The translations under genes and the position numbers were made by a program. From Molossus alvarezi (lineage: Eukaryota > Chordata > Mammalia > Chiroptera > Molossidae), in the NCBI GenBank assembly GCA_037176705.1, contig CM073887.1, positions 30,755,501-30,819,500 on the forward strand: a DNA stretch of 64,000 nucleotides, written 5' to 3'. Each line of letters starts with the position of its first letter. Positions within the stretch are counted from its first letter, which is position 1. Below are positions 46,615-57,723 of the stretch, piece by piece. A model generated the notes under the pieces. That model was not told the origin of the DNA, did not search any database, and saw only the letters and a list, made by a program, of their open reading frames with translations.

Positions 46615-48694
46615 TGTTTTCAATAAATAAAATATAAAAAAGATTGAACATAATGAATTTAGATATATTATGAGAAAAACAGAGTCTAGTTTATATTCTT
46701 TGTAAGTGATAAAACAGCACATATAATTAAATTAGATGTTTCAAGAGGCTTTAAAATTTTTTTTTCCATTTAAAAATTCATGCTTTTCTGCTTTACTTGA
46801 TGTACATTATTTTTTTTAACCTTGCTACTCAAAAAGTGGTTATTTTTGTAAACTGTTAAAACATATTAAGGGACTGGCTTTTCTAAAACATATTAAGGGA
46901 CTGGTTGATCTAAAAAAAAAAAAATTTACCAAGTTGTATGTTTTCCAATTTCTTGTTACTACCCACACATATTGTCATGAAGGAAAATGAACCAAATAAA
47001 AAGTCAGCACATCTGAAAAACTGTATAGAACTTTGAAAAACTGGTATTATTTAAACAGCTTGAAGAAAACTGTCCTTTAAAAAAAAAAACAACAACAACA
47101 ACAACCTACATAAAAAATAATTAGGTTGGTGCAGAGAGCCTCATCTGAATTCCGAGAGAGGGAGGACACTAAACAAGTCAGATTAATGCAGAGAAATGGG
47201 TTGTTTTCCCAGAATCCTTTTGCCATCAGGTAATGTATCACATTATTCAATCACCTCTGACAGGAAGTTTGCTTTACCTTACCTCAACTAAGAAGAGTAG
47301 TGTAAATTGTATCACTCAAAATTATAGCTTTTCAAATTGAATTATATTATTTTACATCAGCCACGTCAGAGCTTTTACCAATCATTAATCTCCTGGTGAA
47401 CATTCTCACATCTAAAACACAATTATTACTTACAAGTAAAGTTGATGTTTTAGGGAAATGTAACAGTTATTATGCATAAATTGCCTGCTGTCCCTTGGTA
47501 CTAGAAAATGAGATATTGAATCTCTTAAGGGGATCCTAAAAGGAGTATTGTAAGTAAATAGAATCACTGAACATTTGGTGAATTACCATTTCAGTGAATC
47601 ATGTCCTTCCTAAATTCAGGAGGTAGCTCCTTTCAGGAAAGTAGAGGAATTGGGAAATGAATATGAAAGCATTAATAATAGGAATTAAGAAAACATTGGT
47701 ATTTAATACTAAGACTTCACATTTAGAAATGAAAAAGGATTATTTTTTCTTCACTCAGCACACTGTATACTTTATTCTAGGGGTATGAGTATCACCAAAC
47801 AGCACTGAGCCTTCTTCTTGATCAAAATGAACATAAAAACAAACAAACACATACAAAAACACAATAGTTTTTCTAAGCAGTTATTAGAACCTAGAAAGGC
47901 AACCAGGAGGCTACCCAGTTATAATTTTTATGTGAACACTTAAACTAATCTACAAAAAAGCAAAATATCCTATATGCTAGAAAGTGAATTGAATATATTC
48001 AAATGTTCTTTAATCAAAATTTAATTGTCATGGTTTTCATGTACTGAAAATAAATTATTTTTCTTACTTTCAATTATATATCTGGTATTTAATTATTCAA
48101 TTATTTAAAATAATTATTCTAAATATATATAAACTTTTGCGGCCATGTATGCTGATTTTTATTATTCTAATATTTATTAACTGTAATAAAATGTTAATGC
48201 ATGTTATTTGATAATATTTTTTAAAGAATTAGTACTTCATTCACCAAGGGAAGAATATCACCAAAGCTTTTCTAAGAAAAAATTGATATCTTCCCTACAA
48301 TTTTGTAGAAATTTTATAGAGAGAATTGTTATGTATATGATTTCCAATGCCAAATAGAAAACCTTTAACACATGTTGGCAGAATATATTGGAATGGTTAG
48401 CAAGCCACATTAGGCAAGTGTTACTCTTCACACTGCATCTTTTCATTTTTAAATCATATATTATGTAAGATCTTAAGTAACTTCTGCTCTGAGTAAATCA
48501 GGTTTAGCTTTCCCATTAGGTTATAATAATCTTAAACAACTGTTCAGGACTTTTATTGGTTTCAAATCACCTACATAGTGAAATAAAGTATTCTGAATAC
48601 ACAGATTCCTCAATAAACCTGTTTGGAATAAACTGTATTGTAATGAAAATTCTTTACCATCTAGACACTGAGTTTCATCCATTTTTACTAATAA
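46615..48694. other. No recognised gene; may begin with RPP30 3' UTR
   Basis: 46640-46700 ('ATAATGAATTTAGATATATT') might continue the RPP30 3' UTR beyond the SINE, in which case the tail would be the A-rich run at 47083-47106. I cannot decide from sequence alone. 46858-46904 holds two copies of AAAACATATTAAGGGACTGG with 27-bp spacing. 'TTAGGTTGGTGCA' at 47123-47135 resembles a mariner end but has no partner. Confidence 0.4.
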
Positions 48695-48830
48695 ATTCAT
48701 TTATCCAGTCAAAAAACATTTTAGTGCACTTCATCTGTCAAGTATTAGATTCAACATTGGAGCTGCAGAGATAAGGGCTGTCCATTGATTTCCCAGAATT
48801 CACAAGAAGGTTTATCTCTAATCATTTAAA
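48695..48830 (-). repeat. Probable L2 LINE fragment
   Basis: 'ATTCATTTATCCAGTCAAAA', 'TCTGTCAAGTATTAGATTC' and 'TTGGAGCTGCAGAGATAAGG' resemble the complement of the L2 3' end, which reads TTATTGAGCACCTACTATGT...GATACAGCAGTGAACAAA. Very diverged. Confidence 0.45.
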
Positions 48831-48925
48831 CTATCTATACCGGAGCATGAAGTGTAGAACTGTTTAATTAAAATACTCCCTTTGTCTTATTCCATCACAC
48901 TTTGTTATCAACAAATAGTCTATTT

Positions 48926-49140
48926 CTTTTTTTTTTTCTTTATTGATTTAGAGAGAGAGGAAGAGTGAGGGAGAGAGAGATAGAAACATTGATGAGAGAG
49001 AACATCAGTTGACTGCCTCCTGCATGCCCCCGACTGGAGATCTAGCCCACAACCTGGGCATGTGCCCTGACTGAGAATCGAACTGGTGACCTCTTGGTGC
49101 ATGGGTCCACACACAACCACTGAGCCACACTGGCCAGGCC
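48926..49140 (-). mobile_element. Ves SINE
   Basis: A full minus-strand copy whose head complement 'GAGCCACACTGGCCAGGCC' ends at 49140 and whose tail is the T run from 48927. Box A and box B complements are intact. Confidence 0.94.
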
Positions 49141-49339
49141 ATGTCTCTTATAAATGGCAGATCAACTATCAAGCTAATTGAATAAACCCCTGCTTTTTCA
49201 ACTTTCTTGCTTTTTCACTTGCCTGTTTCCTTACAGCTTCTTTGAGTCCTCTGAAATTCAATAAAATGGGTATTTTATTAACTCTAGGCTGCTACAATAA
49301 TGTGGTTATGGGTCACAAAGCAGGCACATAAAAATTGCT

Positions 49340-49584
49340 TTTATTTATTTTTTACATATGTTTTTATTGATTTTTTTGTTTTTGTTTTTTTTTTTTTAGA
49401 GAGAGAGAGGGAGGGAGAGAGAGAGAGAAATGTCGATGTGAGAGAAATATCGATCATTTGCCTCCTGCACGCCTTCTACTGGGGATAGAGCCTGCAACCC
49501 GGACACGTGCCCTGACCAGGAATTGAACCAGGACCTCTCAGTCCATGGGGCGACACTCAGTTCACTGAGCCACACCAGCCGGGC
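49340..49584 (-). mobile_element. Ves SINE, divergent 3' end
   Basis: The minus-strand head 'GCCCGGCTGGTGTGGCTCAG' begins at 49584. The tail side has a T-rich stretch with 12 T (49385-49397). 'AAAATTGCTTTTA' before (49331) and 'AGAATTGCTGCTTTTA' after (49586) suggest a decayed duplication. Confidence 0.9.
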
Positions 49585-52500
49585 AAGAATTGCTGCTTTT
49601 AAACTCATCTTTGATATTTTTCTGACTAGTATTGCAACGAAAGCAATTTGACACAGATACAATGAACCAATGAATGTAATGAACCAACTTGCGACAGATG
49701 AGAAATCATTTTTCTCTATGTAAAGTTTAAGGACTTGTTCTGGGTCTTCAGGGCAGGTGATAAGTACCTTCAGGACTGGGGAAAAGTTGGGCTAGTCCGA
49801 GTGAATTCATGAATAAATGGGAGGTGCCTCATTTATCTTCCAGGTCCCAGCACATGTCATTAGACCTGGTGTATAGTTGGTGTTTTCCTACTTTCTTACT
49901 CTGAAGGCCATTTGAAAATTAAAACATTCACTCCTTGTGAAATATCACTGCAGCATAATAAAATAACCTTCTTTGACACTGAAACGCCCATTCTCATATT
50001 TCTTTTTCTTGAAGTTTTGCGATTTGACAGGACCCATGCTACCCTTTTTGGCACTGCCTCTAAGAGTTCTAACAGATTTTTTAAAAAATAAAATAGAATT
50101 GGTCTTCAAATGATATCTCATTTCTGGTTATAAAGGCTAAAGAATACCAAAAAAAAAAAAAAAAAAAGAATCCAATTTGAAAAGTCTTCAAAATAAACAT
50201 TTTCTTGTAAACAGAGCCATTCCTTCAGGGATAGTTCTATAACCGGGAGTGCGTGAAACCCTGGGGATAATGAAACTGTTTCATTTTCCATTTGTTTAGC
50301 AAAGGCCAGAAGGCTATTTATGTGCTAATAGGTTTATTAATAAAACTGAAAAAGCAATATCCTCACCTGTATAGCGATCAGTGAAGCCGGGGATAATGGA
50401 AAACCAACTTTACTGTATATAAAAGGAAATTTTATGGCTCTTAGGACAATCTTTTATTTTTTAAAATAATGATTCCATTTGATGAGCCTCTCTTTTTTTC
50501 TGTTTATGTATTGCTTTACATTTCATTTTAAACTAAATGGAAAAAAAAATTTAGATAAAGTATTCTTTTGTGGCATGAATATTATCAAAGACAAAAAATG
50601 TCTATTGTAAATTAATAAAATTCCTGCACATTAATTCTGCTCCTAACAATCCTCTTGTAAAGCTATTAATTTAGTGACTTTGCTAAGTTACGTCCTCATC
50701 AGCATGTGTTCTTAGCCAAGTTTGCAATGACCATTATAATCAATCCTTTCAAAGTAAGTTATGCATTTTAATGAAAAGTCTACAAGAAAGATGAACTAGC
50801 TATTTTCAGTACTTGTAACTTTGTGGCTGGACTATAAAAGGGGGGAATAAATAGGGAAGAAGGAATTTTGAAAATCAATTATTCAATGTATGCTAAAATA
50901 AAATATAGATTTTACAGTTATGTTTATATGTATGAGACTGATCATTATGAAAAAACATTTGCTAAACAGCCTATTAATAATATTCCATTTATTTTTAGTA
51001 GAAATGCTTACTTGATGTTTAGTCCTGTTTCATAGGAAATAAATAGTGTATTCTTTCCCTTTTAAAATAAAATATAAATATAGATGCTACCAACAAATCT
51101 AGATCTCAGACCCAACTCACTTTCGGGTTAAACATGCCCAAATTAGGCTCAATCTATATTGTCTGATTTCGTTTGATTGTATTTAACTGGTAAAAATGAT
51201 CAACCTGATAAAACATGTCACAAATGTAATTCAGCAGTCAGGTCATTGTTAATTTGATGATTTTTAGTATAAATAGTCTGAGACAATATAATGGCTAAAA
51301 ATTTATAGAATACTCAGTGCTTAGATTAACAATGATTAAGACATATATATTGAATAATTCCATTTTGATAAAATTTAGAATGTTACAATTAGTAGAAGCA
51401 GCAGCTTAGACAAATTATGAATCCAAGAGATTGAGAAAGCAAAACTGAGTAGAACTTTAAAAAGAGGGCAAATGACCATGGCTGGCGAAACAAAGAGATG
51501 TATAAAGCATGAGATAAAATGGATTCTGTCAGAAGAAAGGTAGAAATTAGATGAGTTAAGATAAAAAACCATGATATACTTTTGAATAATTTTTGTGTTA
51601 AAATATAAAATGAGAATGTATCATAGTGATATGAAATTTGCAAGAACTAGCCAAAAATATATTTTAAATAAATATTTATTAAATTTATTAAAGTCATTTA
51701 TTAAAATAAAAAATACAGAACATATTTAATCCTCTTTAAAGTTGGCAGTAAATGTATAGGAAGTATGTTTCTATAAATGGATCTACTAAAAGTATCTCCC
51801 ACTTGAAAAAGTGCCAAAGGAGGACAAAGTGGATAATTAAAAGTAAAATAAAAGCATTAAGGGTGGTAAAATACATAAATGTACTTCCTATAGAGAATAG
51901 ATGTTTGTTGGTGACTAAGTGATTCTTTTCCACAGACCACGTAAGAGAATAAATTTACATGGTAAATAAAAAATTCTGTATGTTAATCACTGGAAAGAAA
52001 ATTTCTGAGACTCTAAGAAATACTAGATTATTTTACTTAAAAAATATGCTTAGATTTCATTTCCAACACTTGAGGAAAAAATTATTATTCACTTTTGGGA
52101 ATATTTGATTGCAGTTTATCTTGATGTCTACTCCAGATACGTGATTTCAGGATTTTATGAAGCAAGACCTTTTAAAATGTAAGCATGTATATATAAGGTG
52201 CTTTAAAATTATTAAAGTGGAAGTGTGCACTTCCCATTTTTAAAATGATTTATTTTTAGTTCCCAGTAGCTTTCAACACTTTTTGGAAAAATTATGAATG
52301 CCATTTATGAATTTGATAAAAATATCTCTTCTTATGCAGAAATTGTCTTTAGGCATTTCTCAACTTATTCTGCAAATAATTTGGGGGGATGTTCTTGAAT
52401 TCTCTGAAGTCAAGTTAATAACCACTGAGGTAAATTGCATGTTTTTAGAAACAAGATAATAATAAATGTTATACTAGTTTTATAGAAGCTTCAAAGCATC

Positions 52501-52807
52501 TATATGAACCTTCCCTACTACAACACTGGGATCCAAGAAGATTGTCTTAGATGGGTCTACACAGTAAAGCACAAGGAAGACTCCAGAACTGAGTAGTGAT
52601 TTAGGGTTGCTGTCTGACTACCATTTTAGATAATCCACTTAAAGGTGTCTATAAGCTGCTCCCAATTTATTTTCTCCCAAATTATCTAAATTATTTATAT
52701 AAAAAATAACCACAGATGTGTTTTTGAGATTCTTATGTATATTTCTTAGTCATCTAAACAACTGCAGCTAGGATACTTTATAAATCCCATATTTTCAAGA
52801 ATAAATT
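49585..52807. other. No recognised gene or repeat (3.2 kb)
   Basis: A long apparently repeat-free stretch, A+T-rich, with a 19-base A tract at 50150-50168. ORFs 51375-51643 and 51736-51933 on the minus strand have no recognisable motif. Confidence 0.5.
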
Positions 52808-53031
52808 AAAATGGTTAGCCCGGCCAGTGGTTGAGCATTGACCCATGCACCAAGAGGTCTCCAGTTCGGTTCCCGTTCAGGCCACATGCCCAGGTTGTGG
52901 GCCAGATCCCCAGTGGGGGGCATGCAGGAGGTGGCCAATCCATGTTCTCTCTCATCGATGTTTCTATCTCTCTCTCCCTCTTCCACTCTCTCTAAAATTA
53001 ATAAAGAAAAATTTTTTTAAGAAAATGGCTA
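52808..53031 (+). mobile_element. Ves SINE with 10-bp box A deletion
   Basis: The body 52818-53021 is flanked by AAAATGGTTA (52808-52817) and AAAATGGCTA (53022-53031). The head reads 'GCCCGGCCAGTGGTTGAGC' where other copies read CCAGTGTGGCTCAGTGGTTG. Ten bases between two CAGTG repeats are gone, removing box A, so this copy should not be transcribed by RNA polymerase III. Confidence 0.93.
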
Positions 53032-53166
53032 TTGTGTAGATAGGTATCAAAAACTGAAAATTGGATATTTGCCAACTGTACAATTCTGTTACAAAAATGA
53101 AGAGAAAATTCAAATACATTCCTGGATGAGGTTTTGTCTGAGTAATCTAGATTTTTTTTAGAATAT

Positions 53167-53440
53167 TTTATGGCCCTGGCCAGTTTGGCTCAGCAATTAG
53201 AGCGTCAGCCCGTGGACCAGAGACCCAGGTTCGGTTCCCACTAAGGGCATGCACCTCAGTTGCAGTTTGTCCCCAGCCTTGGTTGGGAGTTGTGTGGGTG
53301 GCAACCAGTCAATGTGTCTCTCTCACATCAATGTTTCTCTCTCTCTCTTCCTCCCTCTCTCCCTCCTGCTCTGAGGATAAATGCAAAAAAAAAAAAAAAG
53401 TCCTAGGGTGAGTATAAAAACAAAAATAATAATAATGATA
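53167..53440 (+). mobile_element. Ves SINE, 'GTGAG' subtype
   Basis: Starts 'GGCCCTGGCCAGTTTGGCTC', has box B 'GGTTCGGTTCCCACTAAGGG', an internal A run (53384-53399) and ends 'CCTAGGGTGAGTATAAAAAC'. Probable duplication: TTTATGGCCC (53167-53176) against TTTATGTCCC near 53446. Confidence 0.92.
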
Positions 53441-53589
53441 ATAACTTTATGTCCCTTGGGTAATACTCATGATTGTATTGCATATGAAATAGCTACAATT
53501 CTGGTTAATTGAAAAATAACTAGTAAATACTATTTTACAGTTGATATGATATTAGTACCATAAATATTATTTTATTTATTTTTTAATTG

Positions 53590-53796
53590 GTTTTTTCTTT
53601 ATTGATATTTAGAGAGGGATAGGGAGAGAGAGATAGAAACCTTGATGAGAGAGAAAGAACATTGACTGGCCTCCTCCTGCATGCCCCCCATTGGAAATTT
53701 GGCCCACAACCTGGGTATGTGCCTTGACTGGGAATCAAACCAGCAACCTCTTGGTGTATGGATTAACATTCAATCACTGAGCCACACCAGTAAGCT
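53590..53796 (-). mobile_element. Ves SINE
   Basis: Minus strand; the head complement 'TGAGCCACACCAGTAAGC' ends near 53796. The copy is more diverged than its neighbours, with several CpG and box B changes ('GAATCAAACCAGCAACC'). Confidence 0.9.
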
Positions 53797-54934
53797 ATTT
53801 TTAAAACTTTATATTGTCTGCTTTGAGCTGCATAGTGCATAACATGGGTCTTTGAGTAAAGTTACAATAAATTGATGACATTATTATTTCTATTTTACCA
53901 ATATGATTTTAAATATAACAATGTAACACTTTACTTTCCTGGTGGTCAAGTAGTTAAACACAGTAATACTTAAAATTTGAAGATCCTGTGAGTTCTACTC
54001 AAGATTGAGAAGTATATTCTTTTGAGCTTTTATAATTTATTTTTTTTTCTGTTTAAAAATACCCATTCAACTACATGCTTTAAAATAAACCCTTTCAAAT
54101 AATTAAAAGATGCTTGAACAAATTACATTTGAGTTAAGATGCTTCAGAATCAGGGTAACAGCATAATAAAACCACTTAGCATCCTTTTTCATTTTGCAAT
54201 TTCTAAGGCTTTTTACAGCACAATAAACTTTATTTCTATGACAAATTTGGCATGATGAAAGATCAGTTTTCACACACACACAAAAAAACCCCACAACTAT
54301 GTAAATGTTTTATTCACATATCTTGTGTATCAAAATCATAATAGTAACTGTCACTGGTGAAATCTATTTCCCATCGGTAAACTTACATTATATGGAGAGT
54401 TATTTTGTTTTGTTTTGTTTTAACTAAGCTTACTAAACTCTGATTTTATGCTAATCTAACAATGGTTATGGAGTATTTCAGCCAAGTACAGCACCTTCTT
54501 TTCCTCTGGGAATTTCACTGAGAATTTTAGTTTCCTTTGGTATTCATAGTATTTATTAACATTGTACAATATATTACTAGAACATTAATTTTAAGTGTGC
54601 TCATTTAGAGATAGGTAAGATAGTGAAAACTTGAGTGAGCCAATTAATAAATCAATCAAACTTTTGATGAGAAACAGAATTGAAAACACAGAGGTGATGA
54701 GCTATGCTCACAAGACTCAGTGCTTTGGTGAGTAGGAATCATATGTTGACATCTTTTAGAACCATCCAGGAAGGCCAGCTTTATATCAGAAATAACAAAT
54801 AGAAAACGTCCCTTTAAAAACTGTAATATTCGCTTTTTAGTATCTGTTTGTTCTCATTCATGAGATTGCAAGGGTCTGAGGACACACGTAGTCTACATGT
54901 ATTGTTAGTAAATAATTACTCAACCACACTTATT
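53797..54934. other. No recognised gene or repeat
   Basis: A+T-rich; nothing nameable. The minus ORF 54103-54294 is unassigned. Confidence 0.5.
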
Positions 54935-55135
54935 TAGCAAATGCATATTACATGCCTGTTATATGCCAGTGATGTAATTTAGATTCTGGTGGAAGAGATA
55001 GACAATAAACAAATTATTTTAAAAATAATACATGAAAATATATGGTCAACATGGTGTCATTTCAGAGAATAACAGGAATACACTTAGCTTCTTTAAATAA
55101 GAGGGTAGAGAAAGATCCATCTATAAAAGTAATTT
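54935..55135 (-). repeat. Probable L2 LINE 3' end
   Basis: 'TTAGCAAATGCATATTACAT', 'GCCTGTTATATGCCAGTGAT', 'TAGATTCTGGTGGAAGAGAT' and 'AGACAATAAACAAATTATTT' are the complement-strand order of an L2 3' end. Confidence 0.6.
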
Positions 55136-55199
55136 TTAGGCTGATTACTGATTCTAAGTGAGAAGGTCCTAAGTGAGAAGGTGGGTCAAATTATTTCTA

Positions 55200-55420
55200 T
55201 ACAAAATAGACCCAAAGACATAGAGGTAGGATACAAACTGACAAACTTCAGAAGAGGGGGATGGGGGTAAGGAAGAGATAAACCACAGAACTTATATGCA
55301 TATATGCGTAACCATGGACATAGACAACAATGCCGGGGGGAGGGGGGGATCTGGAGGAGGGTGCCAATGGGGGAAAAAAGAGAAACATCTGTAACAAAAA
55401 TAAATTAATAAAAAAAAAAT
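55200..55420 (+). mobile_element. 5'-truncated L1 3' UTR
   Basis: 'CATAGAGGTAGGATACAAAC', 'GATAAACCACAGAACTTATA', a G-rich run (55333-55375) and 'CTGTAACAAAAATAAATTAA' with an A-tail match the 3' UTR of the L1s at 14.5 and 58.4 kb. No duplication is evident. Confidence 0.88.
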
Positions 55421-56304
55421 TTTTTAAAAAAGCAATCATTCAAAAGAGCATGTAGAACTGACTATGTATTGCTGTTCTAACAGTATATGCAAGGTCAATG
55501 CAGAATTGCTTTTCACAACACTTTACTCATATATTTTTTTGTTTTCTTAAATAGCAAGTCAAAAATGGAACATTGGATTTAAGTGGTTCTGTCTTCACGG
55601 CTTTCTAGAAAATATTTTCTCCTATCCAGGCCACAAATCCTCACTTCTTAGCATCATAGACTATCAATTAAAACCAGGTCAGCAACTATAGAGGTTTAAA
55701 AAAGCCACATTAATATCCCTGACATTTCTGCTGATGTTAGTTGTACTTTTTTTGCTCTGTTGCAGTGGTGAATGCATTCTGACATCTCCAATCATTAAAG
55801 AATCTGTGCTGAAACTCATAAACCAGGTAAATGGCATCTGACGTTGGAATCTAAATTGTGTGCTCTATCAAAGTTGTAATTCCACACCAAAATATATATT
55901 TCGTTGGATTTTTATTAGAGTCACTGTCTATGTAAGTATATACTTTATTTTAATAATTATATAGGAATATGTTTCAGAATTAAAAAGTCTACTATCCTTT
56001 CTACTGTTTTACTAAGTTATTACTCCTTGGATTGCATGGTTACATGAGTAGAGTAAGGTGTAATTATTACATAATCAGCCAAAAGAAAATCTGATGCCAG
56101 TTCCTCTAGCATATATACAATGTTTCAAACATCATTTGACTTACATATTTTGAGCAAGAAATATAATTGTTTGCTCACAAAAGTAACAGGTACACATTTT
56201 TGGTCATGAGTACCCTGATTTTGGTCATTGCTCTTTATGTATCATATTCATGCAAGGAAGACAAACAGCACCACCTGCTATCAGACAGGTAGGATTCTAA
56301 AGCT
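55421..56304. other. No recognised repeat; contains exon-like segment
   Basis: Unique-looking. See the exon-like segment at 55766-55826. Confidence 0.45.
55766..55826 (+). other. Exon-like segment, 61 bp, unassigned
   Basis: A pyrimidine tract and acceptor ('TACTTTTTTTGCTCTGTTGCAG' region, 55744-55765) precede 61 bp that is open in only one frame and is followed by 'CAG|GTAAAT' (GT at 55827-55828). The open frame begins after one base and reads 'GECILTSPIIKESVLKLINQ', ending exactly at the donor. I do not recognise the peptide. It could be an exon of a large plus-strand gene, a decayed exon, or coincidence. Confidence 0.25.
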
Positions 56305-56490
56305 TCATTTTGTCATTTATGATCTGTGATCTCAGTGAGCTAGTTAACATCCCTAAGTGTGTTTAAATCTGTAAACTGGAGGTACCTGGTTGATAAGATT
56401 GTTATCAAGGTAAGGTTGCATAACATATTTGAAAAACTTAGTACAGCATTGGTGATACCATTGTAAGAATCTGGTTATTAAATAATAGGA
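56305..56490 (+). repeat. MIR SINE
   Basis: 'GATCTCAGTGAGCTAGTTAA', 'CATCCCTAAGTGTGTTTAAA', 'TCTGTAAACTGGAGGTACC', 'GATTGTTATCAAGGTAAGGT' and 'CTTAGTACAGCATTGGTGAT' follow the MIR core and 3' region. Confidence 0.72.
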
Positions 56491-57254
56491 AAGGAGCTAA
56501 GGGGAAACTAGATCATATAGGCACAACATTTATACAACTTTGCCAGGAAGCTGCAATTTAACACTACAGGTCTGTTTCCTACAAATCTCTGAGGGAAGGG
56601 ACTGGATGATAGACACATGCCCATTAAGGTCTGGGTGAAGTGGATGATGTTTACCTGTCAGTCAGTCATACCTGGGAGCAAGTCATTGACCAGAATAGGT
56701 GTGGCCACTGCAAGGGTATGAAGTCAAAGATACTTAACGACTGAACAAAGAAACTGTCCTCTCTTGGCCTCTTGGCTCTTGGCCCTCTTGCTGCTCGTGC
56801 CTGACTCCTGGCTTGTGGACCTCCCACACCGCATGCATCTGTGTGCCTCATGACCCTGTGGGACCCACACAATGGACCAATGAACTGTGACTAGTCTGAT
56901 GCTTGATGCCACACTGGACTCAACTCCACCATGGAACAAAACCTCTGGACACTGGCTTTACTTCTAGCAGCTCTGCTAAAACCCCAGCTGCATTATTTTC
57001 CAGGTCTGGGTTAGGGAAAATGGAGCTTTGCAACTCGAGGGATGTAACTACATGCATATAAAGCTTTTAACCACATCTCATTCTCTTGTGTGAGTCATAG
57101 AAATTTATTTTTCTCATGATATCGCAACAACCCCACTCCTACTAGTGACAGAGAAATTTCACCCATGTAATTCTTCAGTAATATTGACACATGGTAAACA
57201 TTAAAAATTGAACATTATTACTAATTATTTCAGTTAAAAACAAAATTGTGTTTC
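56491..57254 (+). repeat. Possible solitary LTR
   Basis: A GC-balanced block from about 56690 to 57165 has a TATAAA (57057-57062) after CpG-poor upstream sequence, direct short repeats ('CTTGGCCTCTTGGCTCTTGGC' area, 56764-56784) and 'CAACAACCCCACTCC' near its end. This resembles an LTR, but the family and boundaries are not recognised. The minus ORFs over it are unsupported. Confidence 0.3.
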
Positions 57255-57466
57255 AGCATTTTTTAAAATTGATTTTTAGAAAGAGAAGGAAGGAGGAGAG
57301 AGTGAAACATCCATGTGAGAGCAAAACATGGATGGGCTGCCTCCTGCATGCCCCCTACTGGGGATTGAACCCACAAGCCAGGCATATGCCTTGACTAAGA
57401 ATCTAACTGGCAACCTTTTGGTGCACAGGAGGACGTCCAGCCAACTGAGCCACACTGGTGAGGGCT
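57255..57466 (-). mobile_element. Ves SINE, older
   Basis: Minus strand with head complement 'GAGCCACACTGGTGAGGGC' near 57466. Box B complement is mutated ('AATCTAACTGGCAACC'). Confidence 0.9.
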
Positions 57467-57723
57467 TTCTACACTTTTTTTTAATATGTTGCAATCATCC
57501 ACATCCTACCCATCATTTTAGATACCCAAAACTGTAGACCTGAGTGGTAACTTGGGCCATCTTACTATATTTCAACTCAATGCAAAGAGAAGAGTTGGAT
57601 TAAATTAACTAAGAAGAGATAAACTAAAGGGTTCATACCAAACTAAGAATAAGTTAAAATAAACATTTTATTATTTCCTTAACATTTTTTCAAGGAGATA
57701 TTAGAAAAAAAATAAATGTTCTC

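Noticed and set aside
47122..47136. TTAGGTTGGTGCA as a mariner (MADE1-like) end
   Set aside because: Too short and no matching inverted partner within several hundred bases.
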